Assembly: GCF_016545825.1 (NCBI RefSeq)
Contig: NC_052618.1
Location: forward strand, 21,961,561-22,025,560
Length of the DNA: 64,000 nt
DNA from: Eucalyptus grandis
Taxonomy: Eukaryota; Streptophyta; Magnoliopsida; Myrtales; Myrtaceae
Direction: 5' to 3'
Positions within the stretch are counted from its first letter, which is position 1; the number at the start of each line of letters is the position of its first letter. Positions 1-11,263 of this stretch are shown piece after piece. The position numbers were made by a program, and so were the translations under genes. The notes below the pieces were generated by a model. That model was given only the letters and a program-made list of their open reading frames with translations. It was not told the origin of the DNA and did not search any database.

Positions 1-721
1 ATCTGCACCAGTATCATGATTCTTCTTCATGTTTAAGCCCAAGAATGGGAAAATCGAATTTTCTTAAACCGATGTTTAGTAAATGAGATCTTTTCATTCG
101 CACAATGTCTCTATGCTAAACAACAGAGACGAGACGAACGCGAGACACTTCCCCGTGTGGAAATGTAAACTCAAAAAACAGAAACCAGTTCAAAATTCGC
201 CGTTCGAACAATCCCCACATCAGGCATTTTCCCGCAAGACAAAACATACTTCAAAAGACGCCAGGACACGACTTCGCCCCATCCATGCGCATCGCAAGAA
301 CTACATTCCATTTCTCGCGACCGCACTGTCCAGTGACTCAGAGTACACTACTATCGAATCAGGAGCGGCCAATTGCAGCATCGGAAGCCGTCTGCAAGCA
401 CGCTCATTTGTCCAAAAACATGATTTTGCCGCAGATACAAGATAAGACAAAGATCATAATCGAACAAAGTCATCTTTTTTTGCGCTCGCTCGTCGCCATT
501 GATCGGCAATATCACCAATCCAACGAAAACAATCACAAACGCGAAGCTTCGAATAAAGTAACGGTCTTGGTAAAGAGTAAAAGCTCCAAATCTTCCCATC
601 CATCATCCACTGATTTCCGAAACGCCCAAGCGAAATCCACCCCCATTTCCATCGTCTTCTCGAAGAACCAAACAAGCACGCTCGAAGAGAGAAGAGAGGA
701 GAGAGAGAGAGAGAGGGAGAC
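1..721 (-). other. Intron 1 of the pyrophosphatase gene
   Basis: Sequence downstream (minus strand) of the exon 1 donor. It has a (GA)n tract at about 695-716 and no recognisable second exon, so the intron probably runs past the window edge. The open frames here show no similarity I recognise. Confidence 0.55.
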
Positions 722-996
722 CTTCTTGCCGGAATCCTCGACGAGGAAGACACGGTAATCGAGCGTCTCGGGCTTGCCCTCCTCCTTGACCTTGACCTGA
801 GGCCTGTAGATGGCCCTGCAAGCGAACGACCTCCTGGACGACGACGGCAGCGGGGCGCGGCGGCGGCGGGCCGCCTGAAGAGACGCAGCCCGGCGCCGCC
901 GCCGCCCAGGGCCCCCCGCTTGAGCGAGCGCGGCGTCCTGGAGAGCAGGCAGCTGGTGGTGGCGGCGGCTGCCGGGATGACTCTGACGGTCGCCAT
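722..996 (-). CDS. PPA6: Plastid soluble inorganic pyrophosphatase, first exon only (PPA6-like)
   Basis: Hydrolyses pyrophosphate in the chloroplast stroma, pulling biosynthetic reactions forward. Only exon 1 is in the window; the rest lies beyond base 1. The ATG at 996 opens an Ala/Arg/Ser-rich transit peptide (MATVRVIPAAAATTSCLL). The conserved start of the mature enzyme follows: AIYRPQVKVKEEG, then LDYRVFLVEDSGKK, close to plant PPA6. The donor GT is at 721-720, directly after the Lys-Lys codons and before a (CT)n tract. Oddity: the transit-peptide part and the mature-enzyme part are in different frames. The shift falls in the GC-rich stretch at about 850-875 and fits one lost base. Family assignment is confident; whether the frameshift is genomic or an assembly error is open. 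Confidence 0.8.
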
Positions 997-2458
997 GGCC
1001 CGTCGGAGGCGCTCTGCTTTCCGGCTGCTGACGGCGGACGGCGACGGCGACGGCGACGGCGGATGGTGATTGGGAGAGCGTGCTTTGGAGGAGTGTCGAG
1101 TGAGCCACAGAAACAAATAGTGCCTGTTTTTTCCTTTTTATTTTTTATTTATTTTCCCTCGGGCCCAGAAAATAGAAAATGAAATGAAATATAAAAAAAA
1201 AAAATTGGGGAAAAGTGAGCAATAATATCTGGTGGGCCCCGCGCGATATACTCGCCGTAGAGCGACTGGTGGAGGTTGGTGCGCCGCCATAGGCGAGCCT
1301 CGAGCCGAAGTTGAGTGATGTGATGACACGAGATATCTCGGACACGAATGATTACACCATGAATTTTAATTTAATATGTAATGTTTTTTTTTAATTTTTA
1401 ATTTTTTTAATATAATTCATAAACTTTTACTATATATTCGATCTAGTTTTGAATATTCAACATCATCTCTGAATTTTGAATTTAAATCAATGGAACAACG
1501 ATATTGATCATTTTTATATAATTCATTAATTATATCGAAAGCATTAACCAAAAGTTCAAATATTATATCGAATAAATTAAAAGTTCAACGAAGCATTGCG
1601 TATTAAGTAAAAATTCAAAATTTGCATTGAATAAATTCAAAATTTATAAATAATATTGTACATTGAGGCAAAGTTTATAGATTATTTTAGTCATTTTCAT
1701 ATTTAAAATTGTTGTTGATACCATATTTTGAAAATTAAACTTTTAAAAAAATATACGGTTCTATAATTCTACTGATATTTATTGCCAAAAAAAAAATGTA
1801 ATAAAAAAATTTTGAAGAGAAAATTAACTTGTGCCGGAAGAAAATATTTAGTAAAATAATTTCCATTAGAAAATCATTAGAATTTTGATCAAAAACTTGG
1901 TTGCTCGATGTATGAAACAAATAGGACTTTCGCTTTGGATGATAAACTCGTTTAGGCGCTCCATATAAAATTGCTCTATCCCTTCGTGAAAAGGTTTTTA
2001 TACCCAAAAAGAGTCTTTTTTTTCTAATAAAAAATGAATGAAAATGTGTCTGCTATTGCAATGGATCAATGGCAGCAATCTAATTCAAATCCCTAACGAG
2101 TCAGCAAATCCAGAAATTTAAGGATTTTGCCAATAATTTAGGACATTGATTGTAATTATTACCATAGGAAATATTCTCTGATAAATTCACAAGAGGAAAT
2201 GCCAAAAAAGATAAACAGAAAAAAGGAAAGAAAAAATTGCATTATCAACACCTCTGGTATTTTATCTGATACAATCCCTCAATTTAAAGCAAAGAAAGAA
2301 GGGGGGAAATAAGTTCCACTGAAAAGCTCTTGGTCCTTATGGAATGTGACAACCCAAATTTGAAGCAACACATCTCATGACGAATTATTCAAGACAGGAA
2401 ATGGGATAAGTGGATACATCAATACAAACAGATCAAACGTCGAGAACGATACGAACTT
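997..2458. other. Intergenic spacer, AT-rich repeat-like DNA
   Basis: Lies between the 5' end of the pyrophosphatase gene and the 3' end of L-GalDH. The first 150 bases are GC-rich and would hold the pyrophosphatase promoter and 5' UTR. From about 1380 to 2030 it is very AT-rich and resembles in wording (reiterated 'aaaattcataaat' and 'gaataaattcaaaat' phrases) the AT-rich stretches at 23.46-23.65 kb and 31.4-32.05 kb. I see no coding region. Confidence 0.5.
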
Positions 2459-5252
2459 TTAGCTCTGCTGGATCCCGCTCGGCCATGTCAGGTTCTTCAC
2501 CGGCTTGAGGATGGCTTCAACCTCGGCGAGCGTCTCTTGATCCATTCCCGCAGACGCCAGCTCCACTGCAGCGGCGACATTCTCCTCGACCTGACATTGG
2601 CACATGAGAGTGTATCAGAGAAGTTCATTCCGACACTGCTACATGCTGCGCCTTCCTATTTAAACTAGCAGCGATATCACCCATGTTCTTCTCATCACAG
2701 TAGAAGGTGCATGATGAGTTAGCTCAGAATCTTTTTGACCACAAATGCACACTTGATAGTTATCTAAATGGCATCAGGCGTACCAGATTCCTCGACTTTA
2801 CCTTTTTTAGGAGGATGAACCAATTAAGCAATCAACGAGGACTAAATGTATCTTTAGCAGAACGTCAACAAACCCGAAATTTTTAAATTGGCCCATTCCC
2901 TAACTAAAGCCAAAGCCAATGTCCCACTACACTCCCAACTACCCTCTAAATTATATATTGTCCTAATTAAGAAGTTTGGATGCATATTGCACTCTGGCCA
3001 TTCTCTGCACTGCCCAGAAACCAAAGGAGACAAACTAGGCAAAGACATAATGGACATTGGCAGCAACCCACAAAGAACTTAGAAGTAGGATGAGAAACTT
3101 TATGGGTGTACACTGGCAAAAAGCATCTGTCAATGAGAAAAGCAAAGATTACACATCCAAGCATAAAGCAAGACTGCAATATGACTCTTATCTGAAATGC
3201 TTTTCTCAGTCATGCTGTGATCAGTGCGAAACAAAGATAAGCCAACTATGCAATTTTTTCACTATAATTTGGTACGACTGAAATCAGGGAAATGAAAAAA
3301 GGATGTAAATTAGGTAAGTAGTGCTTCAGTCAACAAAACAGATATGGTTAAGAGAAGGCAAACGTCATTAACAATACAATCTTGATGAATCACCAAGCCC
3401 CTAGCATAAACATTAATTCATACCTGTTTGACGCAGTTCATGCCAACCAGCACTGAAGAAATGTCCTTGTTTGTCAGACTGTATTGCATAGCTAACTTTG
3501 AGATGTTCTTCCCTTTCTTCTGGCAAAAGGCCGCAGCATCTTGACATGCAGACTGAAGACAAATCAAACGCATGATGATCATTATTCTAACCAAGGTTAT
3601 AAAAGTACCACAATGTTTACCAGTTACCATAAAAAGACATATGGCTCCCACTCCTCTCAAGCACACAAGTTAGGTGGCTATCAAGGGCTAAACAACGAAA
3701 ACTTTGATTAACCAGAAGATCAACCAAGACCATCACCTCAGTAAGTAGCATGCTAATTTTTCTTCTAGCTCAGCCTTGATCAATATTACACAAACGATGT
3801 CCTCAAATCCATCAAAAATCCCAAAACTATACTCACGACCTTCCTGTACTGCCAATCTATTTCTTACTTAAATGAGCATCCTTCTGCACAAGGGGAAGAA
3901 ATTGTAAACCAACCTTTAGCTCAGGGGGAGCTGGATGCCACTCTGGTGGACCACTCTCGGTAAGAAGCCCCATTGCTAGGGGAGAGGCACTTATTATACC
4001 GACACCTTTGCTCTTCAAGTATGGCAGCAAATCTTCCAAGCTATTGTCGTTGATACTGAAGTGGCAGTAAGAAAGGACTACATCGACTGAACCTGGTGGC
4101 ACACGATCAAGCACATATGTGAAGATCCCCAATGGTAGTCCAGTAATGCCAATGAAACGGATCTTTCCAGTTTCCTTCAGTTTCAGAAGTGCAGGAATAG
4201 TCTCATTGACAATCTGTCAGTGTGGAAAAGCCAATTGTTCATGCTCATTTTTCAGGATACAAGTGACAAATCAACAATATAGTTCAGAACAAGAAAGGTA
4301 AGCACCTGATCCAGGGAGCCAAATTCGATATCGTGGCACTGAAGTATATCTACATAATCAAGTTGCAATCTTTCAAACTCTCGTCAATGCTCCTTGTCAC
4401 TCTCTCAGCACTAAAGTCAAAGCCCTCTTTATAACGTCCACATTTCGTTGATACAATATACTGATCTCTTGGTACACCTGAAGCTTTAAGTGCCATCCCC
4501 AGCATCTTCTCCGACAACGTTCCTCCATAATACCTTTAACAATAGGATACATCAGGAGATATTTTCAAGCAGAAAACCAGTGCATAATGCAAGTCCAAAA
4601 TGCATGGTGCAAAAACAACAGCCAGAGCCTCCTTAGAAATCGGGTAAAACAAATTGAAGATCAGAAATTATGCAAGAGTATCCAGCAATGAAAAAACATA
4701 GAAGGACCTCAAATGAGTTGAACAAACACTTTAAAGTCGCTGAGCCCAGATCAACTTCTCCACTTCACATCAGTTCAATGCTCACACATAGTAGTAAATT
4801 TGGATGGGTTTTGGAGAAAAGGAAGAAATTGAGTAGATAATGACAATCTACTATGCATGCCACCTTTAACAAAATTAATGCAAATAATTCTTTCTCCATC
4901 ATCAAAGAATTATTAACACTGCTATCTCAGCAACTTCCACTAGTCCACTTCTTATGTGATTAACTCCAGTGATCTCATCGCTCATCAAGATTTCGAACAA
5001 AAGAATAAATCCCCTCATTATGGTACCATCTCAAAAGCTTTCAACTGTCTCCAAGACCCCTCTCTCAAATTACAACAATTGTACCATTAGCTCGCTCTGA
5101 TTCCTAAGCCACTCGTGCCCACATTCTCAGCAACAAACAGATGATCATCACCAATCCAGACATAGCTCAAGAACGCAAAACCTGCCCCTTTCTCTATCCT
5201 AGACCTTCATCCATTCTCGAGATTCAGGCAACAAAATGTCCCCAATTCGCCG

Positions 5253-5290
<38 letters not shown>

Positions 5291-5534
5291 GGGATTGACA
5301 AAAGTACAGGGAAAAGGAAAGCGAAAACGTTTTTCGAATTTGGGCTTACGGGGAGGTGTCGAACAAGTTGATGCCGAGGCGGAAAGCTTCGCGGACGGAG
5401 GCGACGGCCTCGTCCTCGGAGACGGGGCCGAAGACCCTGCCGAGAGGGGACGCGCCGAAGCCGACGCAGCTCACCTTCAGCCCCGTGCCGCCGAGGGGCC
5501 GGAGCTCGAGGCTCGCCGGCGGCGGTGCCGCCAT
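2459..5534 (-). CDS. L-GalDH: L-galactose dehydrogenase (aldo-keto reductase), five exons
   Basis: Oxidises L-galactose to L-galactono-1,4-lactone with NAD+ in the cytosol, the penultimate step of the Smirnoff-Wheeler ascorbate pathway. Exons: 5350-5534, 4306-4533, 3914-4213, 3424-3552, 2459-2590, all with GT-AG borders and matching phases. The product would be about 324 aa against about 319 in Arabidopsis. Visible motifs: GFGASPLGRVFGPV near the N-terminus; the AKR tetrad Asp and Tyr in NLFDTSPYYG (codon split across intron 1), Lys in VSTKCGRY and His in QCHDIEFGSLDQ; ISASPLAMGLLTESGPPEWH; C-terminus NLTWPSGIQQS. Start chosen at MAAPPPASLELRPLGG, just before the conserved fold. Oddity: exon 2 lacks one base at about 4374 (CC read as C on the plus strand) inside ...ESLERLQLDYVD, which as written shifts the frame to a stop. 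Confidence 0.93.
2591..3423 (-). other. Intron 4 of L-GalDH
   Basis: Long AT-rich intron bounded by the donor at 3423-3422 and acceptor at 2592-2591. No coding similarity seen inside; open frames here are incidental. Confidence 0.8.
4534..5349 (-). other. Intron 1 of L-GalDH with CT microsatellite
   Basis: Intron between the exon encoding the AKR N-terminus and the YYGG exon. It carries a pure (CT)n run at 5257-5287. Nothing else recognised. Confidence 0.8.
5257..5287. repeat. (CT)n microsatellite
   Basis: Uninterrupted CT dinucleotide run of about 31 bases in L-GalDH intron 1, close to the donor site. Confidence 0.95.
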
Positions 5535-5760
5535 CGGAGGACCGGCGCGTTGGTTCCTTGATTCGTGGGTCGACGGCGGGAGCAGAGGACGGAGGAGGCA
5601 CTGGAGTAGAGTGGAGTGGAGTGGAGCAGAACTTAAGAGAGAATTTAAGAGAGAGAGAGAGAGAGAGAGAGGTGGGGCCCGATCGGAGGGTGCGCAGAAA
5701 TTTCGAGGAAGACGACGTAAGGGGACGGGGCGATCGTGCGGCACTGAGAATTGGATGGAT
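5535..5760 (-). promoter_or_regulatory. L-GalDH 5' UTR/promoter with (GA)n tract
   Basis: Region upstream of the chosen ATG at 5534. It contains a GA run at 5649-5671, which is CT-rich (Y-patch-like) in the direction of transcription and typical of plant core promoters and 5' UTRs. No clear TATA box was identified. Confidence 0.45.
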
Positions 5761-6779
5761 CTCCCCGTGGATGCTAACTGGAGTTTCCTGTCTCTTTGGT
5801 ACAAGTGTGCTTAAGTTTCATGATTGATCAAAAAAATAAAAAAAGTTGCATGATTGGTGCTTTTTTTTTTTTTTTTTTTGTCAAACCATGATTGGATGAA
5901 TCATGACGCTCAATTGTTTATCGAGATTAGAGATAGATTAGGAAATTGAACCCATCACCTTCGATTTGGACATAAATCCGTGAAGATTGATTCCCCTAGG
6001 ATGGGGAATTCGTATCGCATAAACAATTGATTTAAATAAGAATCTATGCCTTTTGGAGTAAGAGATGCCTCGCCATTATAGTAATTTCCCAGCTACCATA
6101 TTTTAAGATGACTTGTAGAAAGTTGTCTCGTCTCACTTGAAGATATTGCAATTTTGAGTATTGTTTACATAAAAAATAATCAACTTTTTGTGATAAAAAA
6201 TGATAGGGATAAATTGGTTGATGAAAGTAATTAAGTCACTGGAAAGTTAATAGGTTAAGTGATGTGGGCATTCACGCTCTATGGCGATATCAACAACTGC
6301 ACAATATCAATGGAGCACAAGGGGTTGGCTATATTGAAATTTGATTAAGTGTTGGGAATAGCAGAGAAAAGAATATGTGGATCAAGATGTCAAATTAAGA
6401 AGTCAATATAGATTGACAATTGAGCATTATAGTCTCTTCAGAGGCTGGCAAGGTCAAGCCTTTGGCCAGTTGCCAAACATCGTTGAGGACTCACAACCAG
6501 CAGAAAAAAGAAAAAATATAAAATAAAATAAATTCAAAAATTCAAAAAAATTGTCAAAATTATCCATGTCAACGTTGGTTATGCCATGTAAAACGGTTAG
6601 CATTCACATTAGCAATTTCCAATTAAATTGGCCTAACGGTCTACATTGGTCAATTTTCAATATGTTTAAGACTAAATTGGCCAAATTAAGAAATTAAGAA
6701 CTAAATTAGCACAAATACAATATATTTCGATCTTTTTCAGTAATTTTCTCATGATGCTACCTATATTCAATAATCATCC
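5761..6779. other. Intergenic spacer, nothing recognised
   Basis: AT-rich non-coding DNA between the L-GalDH promoter and the start of the long duplicated block. A poly-T run of 18-20 bases lies at about 5860-5879. The phrases 'catgtcaacgttggtt' and 'taaattggccaaatt' at 6560-6710 resemble ends of MULE-type MITEs, but I could not define an element. Confidence 0.4.
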
Positions 6780-7229
6780 CCAATAGTTGTAATTTTTTTG
6801 TAAGTTCTCATAAATGACGAGTTAGTATCCACGCTTTACGTAATACATAGAATAATTGCTTCAAAGTCTCATAAGGTTGAATATTCCTGCATTTGTAAAT
6901 TTCCTAGAATAATCGAAAACAACTTGAGTTTATTGTAAGTCTTTGTTTTTTTCCTTATTCTAAGTAACTTATTTTCATGATCATAATGTTCCTCCTCTCT
7001 TCATAAAATTAAAGGCCCTATCAGCTTGTAAATTATGCCTAAATGTCGTAAGTTTTCTTAATCTATAGTTATGTTTAGATGCATGCAAAAAGGATATTTA
7101 TAGACTTATCTGCAGAGTTCATATAAAATAAAAAAAATAAAAAAATGGATCGTTTTCCCTTATTATAACCTAAAGGACCCTAAACTTTTATGGATTTGAC
7201 CCGCCCCAATGCCATTGTCCTAATGAATG

Positions 7230-7440
7230 TAATAATTGGGCCAAAGCCCTAGGGCCCAAATTCGGCCCATCAGATGAGCTCTCATCTTCTGCAGGAGCCG
7301 TGAAGAAGGGGAAAAAAGGACCGACGTTATCGAAGGGAAAAGAACGAAGAAGAGAGAGAGAGAGAGAGAGAGAGAGGAACCTTTGCTCATCTGACGGGAA
7401 GGAATTTTGCGAATCTATGTAGATTTCAGGTTTTTTGGAT
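7230..7440 (+). promoter_or_regulatory. Orphan promoter-like block with GGCCCA motifs and GA-rich leader
   Basis: Three TGGGCC/GGCCCA (site II-type) motifs lie within about 40 bases at 7237-7270, beside 'gccctaggg'. They are followed by a GA-rich leader with (GA)n at 7350-7376. This combination is typical of promoters and 5' UTRs of plant housekeeping genes. I find no coding region downstream before 10 kb, so this is either a promoter left from a lost gene or the start of a non-coding transcript. The block is repeated in copy 2 at about 56955-57130. Confidence 0.4.
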
Positions 7441-7872
7441 TCATTATAGAGTTTATTAAGTTATGAAATTATATGGCAATGATAGTTTAAGGTATCGTAG
7501 AGTCGATTCAAAGTTACGATTGGTTGGAATGAATTTTTAAAACTTCGTGCGCACTGCTGCCTAATTATAAATTACTGTGTTTGGCAATGGTTTTGGCCCG
7601 TCTTCTTTCATCATTTGAGTCGGCAAAGTTTAGAATCTTTTAGTATCTCGAAAGGTTTTCTTTTTTTTTAATAGTAATCCTATTTAAATCAGAATTCAAT
7701 AGAGAGGTGTGAAATAATTTGTCGCGCGAGTGGCTGTTCGTCACGAAAATGGTTGTTCGTAGTGCGAATGGCCATTCGTTGCAATTGATTGCTCTTGAGG
7801 TCTTTAGTCGACGCATAGTAAACGATTTGACTCCTAAATGGTGTCTTAGTCTCGTCGTGTTTTAGTTATGGC

Positions 7873-7989
7873 TTGATAAGATTATAAGTTTATCAATTTA
7901 AGTAGCCACTTAATTGATAAGATTATAAGTTCGTCAATTTAAGTAGCCACTTAATTGATAAGATTATAAGTTCGTCAATTCAAGTAGCC
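7873..7989. repeat. 41-bp tandem repeat, three copies
   Basis: Three near-identical head-to-tail copies of a 41-bp unit containing 'tgataagattataagtt' and 'aagtagccacttaa', the last one partial. Copy 2 (about 57560-57670) keeps three copies with small indels, so the array predates the block duplication. Confidence 0.85.
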
Positions 7990-8211
7990 TTCGTTGTTTT
8001 TGTTAGAAATTTGTTTGTAAAAACAAACTAAGTGCTTTTTACTTGTCCTACATAAGAAAAATGGGAGAAAGTGGGCTAATTAGTTTGGGATTTCCTTTGT
8101 GTAGCTAAAGGAGCGATTGGGTGAGGCTAGACCCCACCATACCCGCGTGCGAGTGTACGATTATTTGACACACTTTGCGCGCCCGCGGTTTAATTAGCAC
8201 TAACCCATTTT

Positions 8212-8650
8212 TTCGACTTCTTTCAAAGGGACGTATTTGTTAATCCGAACAATTTTCAAAAGGACATGTTTGTTCATTTTTTTGGAAATTTTTTACGAAG
8301 AGTTGCATGTGTTTTAAGACTATTTTTTATATATACTTGTCGTTTTTTTTTAGAAAGAAATGGTTTGTTTATGAGAATTTTCGAAAATAAAATATAAAAA
8401 TGAAAATTTGAAATTTTATTTATTTAAAAAAATATATTTTTCCGAATTTTTTTGCATTTTTTCAAGACAACCTTTGGAAAAATTACTTTATCAGTTTGCA
8501 ACTTTTCCTTAAGGGTTGTGATTGTTCGGTTTTCGACTTCTTCCGAAGGGACGCATTTGTTAATCTAAACAATTTTCGAAAGGACGTGTTTGTTCATTTT
8601 TTTGGAAATTTTTTACGAAGAGTTGCATGTATTTTAAGACTGTTTTATAT
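8212..8650. repeat. Pair of ~118-bp direct repeats
   Basis: Bases 8212-8330 and 8532-8650 are diverged direct copies (shared phrases 'ttcgacttctt', 'tttgttcatttttttgg', 'acgaagagttgcatgt'), about 320 bases apart. The same pair is in copy 2 near 57890 and 58190. Confidence 0.8.
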
Positions 8651-10318
8651 GTATATATTTATATATATTTTTTTTTGGGAAGAAACGGAGTGATCATTTT
8701 TTTTAATCTTCTTTCGGAAAAACTATAGCCAATTTTACGATTATTTCATAAAAAGACCTTGGAGTAATACTAGAATTGCTATATAATATTCTCATTTGAG
8801 ACTTTGTTGTATTTTTGCCGATGACCATTAACAATTTTGTGGGGCAAATAAATCCTTAAAGAAAATGATATCATGCCTCAAAGTTCAACTTGAGTACTCT
8901 AAATATCCGTCTTCATTGTTCTACCCAATTCGAAACCATATTTTACCAATAGTTTTGTTATGACATTTCTAGGTGAGTGGTTGTTGTAAACTTCCCAAAC
9001 TTTTTCAATGCGTCGGATATTTTTTGCTATCTCTCGATAGTGGTGCTTCTCTCTTCTTAAAATTTATAAAATCATATTTTCGAAAGTGATAATGATTTCA
9101 TATATTATGTGGAAGGCATGATTTGGTTAAAAGACAAAAGGTGATGTTGCATGTTGCTACATAAAAACTTAGCGAGGCAAATACTACCCTTTTTGGTTAC
9201 TTGTGATGACCAAATATCTTTGAACTAGTTTTAGTTGATTATTTATGAACGGTTGATAAATGCTTTGTGAAAAGAACTACAAAAGGTTATAAGGATTGGT
9301 TTATGAAATGAATATTGATTGTTGATTTATGGGTATTGGAAGATGAGTATATAGTTCATGCTCATGTTGCTATTATTAAAATCCATTGGGGGTTTGAGCA
9401 TGCATACTATTTTTAAGATATCCTTTTGGGTCGAGTTACCGCTTGATATAAGTAGAAAACTAGTGAAGGGGAAATCCTGGTCATCTTTTTCACAAACATT
9501 AAGTGTCACCATAGCTGCTATATTGAGCAAGAGATTAATCAATGCATTGAACCATTGACGTTTGTTTTAATATTATTGATTGAAGGACTATTTTTTATAT
9601 GTCTATGATTATATTGAAGTGATATAACTCATTTTAATCGTGTACATATATTGTATACTGGATTTGAGAAAAATGAGTTTGGATATTGTTTTATAAATAT
9701 GCGTAGTGAATACTTGATTTTCTTATAAGAAATTTGTACTACTCATTTGGGTGTAGTTGTTCTTACCATTCACTTTACATATTTTTTAGGTTCTTTAGTT
9801 AGTGACAAATAAAATAAGAATGCTATTGACGGAAATTTTTGGTAGTTGGATTTTGGGTATGGTCCAATGTTGCTGTATATAAGTTTGTTGATAGTTGACG
9901 TGTTTAGCTGAGTCATTAAATGTATATATTCTTTTTTGGATTAGAGAAACCTTAATTTTATAACCAACTTACTATTTTATTGGATATCTCGTTGTATATA
10001 TATTTTTTGATAGCGGTTTTATGTTGGTAAGGCCCTTTAGGTAGGAGAATGACTCTGTGATTCCCTTATATTTGCAAGAGTCGGGGTGTGACAATTAATG
10101 TTGTTCGGGGACTAAAAGCACTTTTTGTCTAGCAAAAACCATCTATGCTCAGTCATATATTCTTAGAGTAGAGTTTTATGAACAAGCTTCATCATGACAA
10201 ATCTCCATTCCATCCCACTTCCCTTGACATTAATTAAACACACTTCTTTACATCAATTAGAAAAAAGCACTTAATGATCTCCTTCATCATATCCAATGTT
10301 GCTAGAAGAACATATTTA
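8651..10318. other. Non-coding AT-rich region, nothing recognised
   Basis: AT-rich sequence retained in both copies of the long duplication. Short open frames (for example 9327-9558) carry different indels in the two copies and show no domain I recognise. I see no gene. Confidence 0.5.
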
Positions 10319-10327
10319 TCATCAATT

Positions 10328-11254
10328 GGAAGAATTACCAAAAAAGTTCTAAACATATTATAATTGTACCAATTTAATTATAAACTTATTTTTTTGACCA
10401 ATTGAGTTATAAACATTTTACAATTGTTTCGATCAGTCCATCTGGGCTAAAATTGGTCGGTGATGCCGACGTGGTAGCTAGCCGGCGTCGACGAGCTTTC
10501 TTAATAATATTTTAAGAAATATTTTATTAATCTTTTTAATCTTTTTTCCTTTTTCCTCTTTTTTTTTCTCTCCTCCCTCCTCCCTCCTTTGGCTTCGACG
10601 ACGGCTAGGCCGCTCCAAGCGACGGTGGGGCGAGCCCCCACCGAATCTAGCAAGGGCTCGCCTCATGCAGCGACCGCGAGGAGAGCCCTCGCCAGCGCTG
10701 CGAGGCGAGCCCTCGATCCAATGAGGGCTAGCCTCCGGCGAGGGAGGTGAGCCTCGCTAGATCCGACGAGGGCTAGCCTCGCGAGGCGCGAGGCAAGCCC
10801 TCGCCAGATCCGGCAAGGGCTTGCCTCATTGTCGCCGGGCGCGAGCTCGCCTCGCGGTCGCCGGCGAGGCCAACCCTTGCCAGATTCGACAAGGGGACTC
10901 GCCAAATCCAACGAGGGCTCACCTCGCCGTCACTAGGCATAGGCTTGCCCCCGTCGGATTGCCTCAGTCCAGCAATTGGCCAGCCTAGCCGATTGCCGAA
11001 GCCAAAGGAGGGAGGAGGGAGGAGGGAGGAAGAGAGAGAGGGAAAAAAAAGATAATAAAATTAATAAAATATTCCAAAAATAAAATATTATTAAAAAACC
11101 CGTCGGCGCCAACCGACACGGCTATCCAATTTTAGCCAAATGGACTGATCGAGAACAATTGTAAAAAGTTTAGAACTTAATTGATCAAAAAACTAAGTTT
11201 AAGACCGAATTGGCACAATTACGATAAGGTTTAAGACTTTTTGGTAATTTTTCC
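10328..11254. mobile_element. Non-autonomous Mutator-like element (MITE) with 9-bp target duplication
   Basis: About 927 bp flanked by perfect 9-bp duplications 'tcatcaatt' at 10319-10327 and 11255-11263, the length typical of MULEs. The termini are inverted: 'ggaagaattaccaaaa' at the left matches the complement of 'ttttggtaatttttcc' at the right, and the inverted similarity continues for well over 150 bases. The interior is a GC-rich core (about 10590-10990) of reiterated 'gcgag/ctcgcc' words between AT-rich arms. No transposase is encoded. The same element sits at the same site in copy 2 (about 59970-60857), so it inserted before the duplication. Confidence 0.85.
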
Positions 11255-11263
11255 TCATCAATT

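Noticed and set aside
7873..7989. Possible CRISPR-like array
   Set aside because: Only three directly adjacent 41-bp copies without spacers, in a plant nuclear genome; a simple tandem repeat.
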